Source: Clostridia bacterium
GTDB taxonomy: Bacteria; Bacillota; Clostridia; Oscillospirales; Acutalibacteraceae
NCBI GenBank assembly: GCA_017410325.1
Contig: JAFQRA010000021.1
Span: forward strand, 177,706-241,705
Reading direction: 5' to 3'
DNA: 64,000 nt
Shown: piece by piece, positions 60,407-64,000 of the stretch
How positions within the stretch are numbered: position 1 is the first letter of the stretch
Layout: each line of letters starts with the position of its first letter
Translations under genes and position numbers: made by a program
Notes under the pieces: generated by a model
Databases searched by the model: none
What the model was told of the DNA's origin: nothing
Seen by the model: the letters and a program-made list of their open reading frames with translations, nothing else

Positions 60407-61333
60407 ATGGGTATTTTTTCAAAAATCAACAAAGGTCTGCAGAAGACAAGACTGTCAATGGCAGGTGCTATAGATAACGTTCTTCACGGTGTCAACGAAA
60501 TTACCGACGAAATGTTTGATGACCTTGAGGAAATCCTCGTAATGGGTGATGTCGGTGTTACGACTGCAACGGAAATCATTGACCGTCTTCGTGCCAAGGT
60601 TGCCAAGGAAAACCTGCGCAACGGCAAGCAGGTAAGAAATGCCATCAAGGAAATTGTTGCCGAGCTTATTGACGGCGGCGAGCAGATGGAAATGATTACA
60701 ATGCCGTCTATCATCCTTGTTATCGGTGTCAACGGTGTCGGCAAGACAACTACCATCGGCAAGATGGCGGCTCTCTATAAGGCTCAGGGCAAAAAGGTCA
60801 TTCTCGGTGCGGCAGATACCTTCCGTGCCGCAGCCATTGACCAGCTCCAGATATGGGCTGACAGAGCAGGTGTCGATATAGTCAAGCACAAAGAGGGTGC
60901 AGACCCTGCTGCGGTTGTTTTCGACACAATCAGCGCAGGTAAGGCGAGAAACGCCGATATTATCATTATCGATACGGCAGGCAGACTCCACAACAAGAAA
61001 AACCTTATGGATGAGCTTGCAAAGATATACAGGGTTATTGACCGTGAGCTTCCCTGGTCAGACCGTGAAAGCCTTTTGGTGCTTGATGCCACAACGGGAC
61101 AGAACGCCGTAAACCAGGCAAGAGAGTTCAAGAACGTTGCCGAAATTACGGGTATAGTCCTCACAAAGCTGGACGGTACTGCAAGAGGCGGCGTCGTTCT
61201 CGCAATCAAGCACGACCTTAACGTGCCCGTAAAGTTTGTCGGTGTCGGCGAGCAGATGGACGATTTACAGCCCTTCGACCCGAGAGCCTTTGCAGAGGGC
61301 CTGTTTGACGTTGCAGAGGAAGAGGACGCGTAA
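60407..61333 (+). CDS. ftsY: Signal recognition particle receptor FtsY
   Basis: 308 residues: NG domains only, without the long acidic A domain of proteobacteria. Targets ribosomes making membrane proteins to the translocon together with Ffh. G motifs: GVNGVGKTTTIGKMAAL, DTFRAAAIDQL, DTAGRLHNKKNLMDEL, TKLDGTARGG and GVGEQMDDLQPFDP. First in a compact run ftsY-rdgB-yhbY-nadD-yqeK. Confidence 0.97.
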   Translation: MGIFSKINKGLQKTRLSMAGAIDNVLHGVNEITDEMFDDLEEILVMGDVGVTTATEIIDRLRAKVAKENLRNGKQVRNAIKEIVAELIDGGEQMEMITMPSIILVIGVNGVGKTTTIGKMAALYKAQGKKVILGAADTFRAAAIDQLQIWADRAGVDIVKHKEGADPAAVVFDTISAGKARNADIIIIDTAGRLHNKKNLMDELAKIYRVIDRELPWSDRESLLVLDATTGQNAVNQAREFKNVAEITGIVLTKLDGTARGGVVLAIKHDLNVPVKFVGVGEQMDDLQPFDPRAFAEGLFDVAEEEDA

Positions 61334-61334
61334 A

Positions 61335-61928
61335 ATGAACTATATCATTGCAACCCACAATATGAAAAAGCGCAACGAGCTTGCCCGTATTTTAGAGCCG
61401 CTCGGTGTCAGCGTTTTAACTGCCGAGCAGGCAGGAGTAGAGCTTACCGACGTTGAAGAAACGGGCGAAACGTTTGAAGAAAACGCCCGCCTTAAAAGCC
61501 AAAGCGGCTGTAAGGAGAGCGGTCTGCCCTGCATTGCAGACGATTCGGGACTTATGGTAGATGCTCTTGGCGGCGAGCCCGGCGTTTATTCCGCACGCTA
61601 TGCCGGTGAGCACGGTAACGACCCGAAAAACAATGCGCTTCTGCTCGAAAAGCTTAAGAATGTGCCCGATGAACAGCGTACGGCACGCTTTGTATGTACG
61701 GTCTGCTGTACGTATCCTGACGGCAGGGAAATTGTCGTTACGGGTAAGTGCGAGGGCAAAATCGGCTATGAGCCCAAGGGTGAGGGCGGCTTCGGCTACG
61801 ACCCTGTGTTTATGGTAGGGGATAAGAGCTTTGCCGAGCTTACCTCGGAAGAAAAAGACAAAATAAGCCACAGAGGCAACGCGCTCAAAGCGCTTGCTGA
61901 GGCTTTAGCTAAAGAAACTGTAAAATAA
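61335..61928 (+). CDS. rdgB: Non-canonical purine NTP pyrophosphatase (RdgB/HAM1)
   Basis: 197 residues; removes ITP, dITP and XTP from nucleotide pools. IIATHNMKKRNELARIL at the start, ETGETFEENARLKS, PCIADDSGLMVDALGGEPGVYSARYAG and GFGYDPVF are all family hallmarks. A longer frame extends into ftsY, but the ATG at 61335 lies one base after the ftsY stop and has GAGGA upstream. Confidence 0.96.
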   Translation: MNYIIATHNMKKRNELARILEPLGVSVLTAEQAGVELTDVEETGETFEENARLKSQSGCKESGLPCIADDSGLMVDALGGEPGVYSARYAGEHGNDPKNNALLLEKLKNVPDEQRTARFVCTVCCTYPDGREIVVTGKCEGKIGYEPKGEGGFGYDPVFMVGDKSFAELTSEEKDKISHRGNALKALAEALAKETVK

Positions 61929-61945
61929 CTAAGGATTGATTTGTT

Positions 61946-62326
61946 TTGACAAGTAAGGAAAGAGCTGCGCTTCGTTCGCAGGCAAATACGCTTGAACCGC
62001 TTTTTCAGCTCGGTAAGGGCGGTATGTCCGATGCGCTTATAAAGCAGACGGACGATGCTCTTCGTGCAAGAGAGCTTATAAAACTCAAGGTGCTTCTTGA
62101 GTCCACACCAATCACACCCCGTCAGGCGGCTGACGAATTGGCGGCGGCAACGGGCGCAGACGTTGTACAGGTTATCGGCGGTGTAATCGTGCTTTACCGC
62201 TACAGCCCGGAGCTTCACGGCGAAAAGGCAAAGGGCGAGCCCAAGAAGCGTCCCGCAACCAAGAAGGAAGCCAAGAAGCAGGGCTACAAGGTGCATTTTA
62301 CTCGCCACCCTAAGAAAGAACAATGA
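61946..62326 (+). CDS. yhbY: YhbY-family ribosome assembly RNA-binding protein
   Basis: 126 residues from a TTG start with AAGGAT upstream. The CRS1-YhbY domain fills residues 1-97 (MTSKERAALRSQANTLEPLFQLGKGG broken into helix and GxxG-like loop, then VVQVIGGVIVLYR). A basic tail follows (KKRPATKKEAKKQGYK) ending HFTRHPKKEQ. The bases for that last part (62299-62313) are identical to the terminus of the MITE-like element at 48.6 kb. It overlaps nadD by four bases. Confidence 0.93.
   Translation: MTSKERAALRSQANTLEPLFQLGKGGMSDALIKQTDDALRARELIKLKVLLESTPITPRQAADELAAATGADVVQVIGGVIVLYRYSPELHGEKAKGEPKKRPATKKEAKKQGYKVHFTRHPKKEQ
62299..62313 (+). repeat. Element terminus inside yhbY 3' end
   Basis: TACTCGCCACCCTAA is identical over 15 bases to the right terminus at 48851-48865 and encodes part of the YhbY tail (TRHPK). 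Confidence 0.7.
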
Positions 62327-62901
62327 GCAGAATTGGTATCTTCGGCGGAACGTTCAATCCGCCGCATATAGGCCATACAAGGCTTGCCGAGCATTTTGTC
62401 AGTGAACTGAAGCTCGACAGGCTTCTTGTTATTCCCACTTATCAGCCGCCTCACAAAAGCACTGATAACCTTGCAAGCGGTGAGGACAGAATAAATATGT
62501 GTATGCTTGCCTTCCCCGATGCGGTTATAAGCACGGTTGAAATGAACCGCGGCGGAAAAAGCTACACCTATGATACGCTTTGTGAAATCAAGGAGCAGTA
62601 TCCCGGAGACGAGCTGTTTTTTATTGTCGGGTCGGATATGCTCTTGAGCTTCAACAGGTGGTACAGGAGTGAGGAAATACTCGATATGATTACGCTTTGT
62701 GCCGCAGACAGAGAGGATGACGGCGCTGAGCTTGAAATGCCCGAATTTCTTAAGGGTAAGCGCGTGATAATAACCAAGCTTCATCCCTTTGAGGTGAGCT
62801 CGACTCATATAAGAGAATGTGTTTCAAAAGGGGAGAGCACGCAAGGTATGCTCGATGAAGCGGTAAGATTTTATATTGATGAAAAGGGGCTTTACAGATG
62901 A
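62323..62901 (+). CDS. nadD: Nicotinate-nucleotide adenylyltransferase
   Basis: 192 residues; makes deamido-NAD from nicotinate mononucleotide and ATP. GIFGGTFNPPHIGHTRLAE at the start (with the two His of the HxGH motif), IPTYQPPHKS, FIVGSDMLLSFNRWYR and the C-terminal SSTHIRECVSKG (ISSTxxR class). Its ATG overlaps the yhbY stop, and its stop overlaps the yqeK start, so translation is coupled through the three genes. Confidence 0.97.
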   Translation: MSRIGIFGGTFNPPHIGHTRLAEHFVSELKLDRLLVIPTYQPPHKSTDNLASGEDRINMCMLAFPDAVISTVEMNRGGKSYTYDTLCEIKEQYPGDELFFIVGSDMLLSFNRWYRSEEILDMITLCAADREDDGAELEMPEFLKGKRVIITKLHPFEVSSTHIRECVSKGESTQGMLDEAVRFYIDEKGLYR

Positions 62902-63461
62902 TTGAAGAATATAAAGCTCTCCTGCGAAGCCGTCTGTCGGACTACCGCTATAACCATTCGCTGTGCGTTGCGCAGAGTGCCGTTGAGTTAGCGCAAAAAT
63001 ACGGCGCAGACCCTGCTAAAGCTCTTGTTGCAGGCTTGCTTCACGATATTACAAAAGAGGCAGACAAGCAAGAGCATTTTGCTCTTTTTGAAGAAAGCGG
63101 AACGGTTTTGTCCGGGCTTGAACGCCGTAACCCCAAGCTTTGGCACGCTATGAGCGGCGCGGCATATATAAGACTGAAGCTTAATATAGATGATGAAGAA
63201 ATACTTTCTGCCGTGCGTTACCACACAACCGCAAGGGCAGATATGGCGCTGCTTGAAAAAATCATCTACATTGCCGACTTTATTTCGGCGGACAGAGTTT
63301 ATGACGATGTTGAGACCGTGCGTGAACTGGCACAAAAAAGCCTTGAAGAAACGATGCTCTATACTCAAGCGTACAGCATTAACGAGCTGATTAAAAAGAA
63401 AAGCCCCATTCACCCCGACAGCGTAGCGTGCTATAATGATATTGTAAGCAGTATAAAATAA
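62898..63461 (+). CDS. yqeK: YqeK, symmetrical Ap4A hydrolase (HD domain)
   Basis: 187 residues. HD-domain motifs: NHSLCVAQSAVELA (His), AGLLHDITKEAD (HD), HAMSGAAYIRLK and AVRYHTTARADMALLEKIIYIADFI. Members hydrolyse diadenosine tetraphosphate. nadD-yqeK is a conserved Firmicute pair; in many genomes rsfS follows, but here it is not the next gene. Confidence 0.95.
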   Translation: MIEEYKALLRSRLSDYRYNHSLCVAQSAVELAQKYGADPAKALVAGLLHDITKEADKQEHFALFEESGTVLSGLERRNPKLWHAMSGAAYIRLKLNIDDEEILSAVRYHTTARADMALLEKIIYIADFISADRVYDDVETVRELAQKSLEETMLYTQAYSINELIKKKSPIHPDSVACYNDIVSSIK

Positions 63462-63477
63462 TCCGGAGGTATTCTAT

Positions 63478-63978
63478 ATGTCATTCAGAGAAATAAATAT
63501 CCGTGATATAAAGCAAAGTGCAGTAAAGCTCATAAGTGATGATTGGGCACTCGTAACCGCATCGGCAGACGGCGTTACGAACACAATGACCGTCAGCTGG
63601 GGCGGTATGGGTGAGCTCTGGGGTAAGGACGTGGTGTTTATCTTCATCCGTCCGCAGAGATATACCTATGAGCTGCTTGAAAAGACCGATACTTTTTCAA
63701 TGAGCTTTTTCGGCGGCGAATATAAAAAAGAGCTCGGCTTCTGCGGCAAAAACAGCGGCAGAAACGTTGATAAATTTGCCGAAACGGGCTTTACGGTTTC
63801 CGATTTTGACGGCGCGGCCGCAATTGACCAGGCAAAGATAAACCTCATCTGTAAAAAAATAGCCTTTCAGGATATGAACTCCGAAGGCTTCTTGGATGAG
63901 AGCATCGAAAGCAACTATAACGGCGATTACCACCGAATCTATATCGGCGAAATCGTAAAAGTCTATTCGGCTGAATAA
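63478..63978 (+). CDS. Flavin reductase-like FMN-binding protein
   Basis: 166 residues of the flavin reductase/FMN-binding split barrel family: WALVTASADGVTNTMTVSWGGMGELWGKDV and FIRPQRYTYELLEKTDTFSMSFF, followed by LGFCGKNSGRNVDKFAETGF. It may bind FMN and act as a reductase or flavoredoxin; electron partner unknown. CCGGAGG precedes the ATG. The 22 bases after its stop are AT-rich iterated ATAAAAGA units resembling the arm of an AT-type element that would continue beyond the window. Confidence 0.9.
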   Translation: MSFREINIRDIKQSAVKLISDDWALVTASADGVTNTMTVSWGGMGELWGKDVVFIFIRPQRYTYELLEKTDTFSMSFFGGEYKKELGFCGKNSGRNVDKFAETGFTVSDFDGAAAIDQAKINLICKKIAFQDMNSEGFLDESIESNYNGDYHRIYIGEIVKVYSAE

Positions 63979-64000
63979 GCATAAAAGAATAAAAGAATAA

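Overview
The window reads as chromosome of a low-to-mid GC Gram-positive bacterium of the class Clostridia, most likely an uncultured gut commensal related to Oscillospirales/Ruminococcaceae. This is inferred from strong AGGAGG-type ribosome sites, sigma-A promoters with 17-base spacers, the yaaL-bofA pair, DUF3842 and DUF6472 proteins, the ftsY-rdgB-yhbY-nadD-yqeK order, hisS-aspS, an AroE-AroK fusion, and many cytoplasmic glycosidases. No ribosomal RNA, phage, transposase or CRISPR array was seen. One tRNA, Arg(CCU), is present.

Layout. 0-6.7 kb: the tail of a probable chromate transporter, a DedA-like membrane protein with a DeoR regulator, dTDP-rhamnose genes rfbA-rfbC-rfbD (no rfbB here), a tiny DUF6472 gene and glmS. 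6.7-10.4 kb: a degenerate M14 carboxypeptidase-like protein, a large secreted protein of unknown function with highly expressed codon usage, and a ZIP metal transporter. 10.5-15.6 kb (minus): two tandem ceramidase-like proteins and a GtaA-type protein. 15.8-22.9 kb (plus): acetyltransferase, unknown Rossmann-like protein, CMP-Kdo synthetase (kdsB), cytoplasmic sialidase-like protein, two paralogous polytopic membrane proteins and DUF3842. 22.9-24.6 kb: a leader RNA with an intrinsic terminator, an ECF S-component and a P-loop kinase. 24.8-33 kb: an XRE regulator, tRNA-Arg, a xylulokinase-cyclase pair, a sigma/anti-sigma pair, and a BlaI/BlaR-like pair with twin operators.

33.4-41.7 kb (minus) holds a complete aromatic amino acid operon, aroF-tyrA-aroB-aroA-aroC-pheA-aroEK-aroQ. 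Its leader contains a 22-codon peptide with a run of Phe and Tyr codons followed by a terminator hairpin, so the operon appears to be controlled by ribosome-mediated attenuation. 41.8-55.8 kb holds a PHP phosphoesterase, GH95, yaaL-bofA, manA, an ABC-F protein, GH78, an NhaC antiporter with DnaJ-like Cys motifs, an AGCS symporter and a CE15-like esterase. 55.9-64 kb holds housekeeping genes: MinD-like ATPase, mgsA, hisS, aspS, ftsY, rdgB, yhbY, nadD, yqeK and a flavin reductase.

Intergenic DNA carries several small repeat families. One has a 124-bp core present as two inverted copies 21 kb apart. One has AGGGTGGCGAGTATAATCCG termini; its end also forms the 3' end of the yhbY coding sequence. 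A third has a conserved centre and ends but arms made of heptamers that differ from copy to copy. The Phe/Tyr leader, the ECF leader RNA, the kdsB-sialidase-membrane protein cluster and the heptamer-arm elements are the most interesting items.
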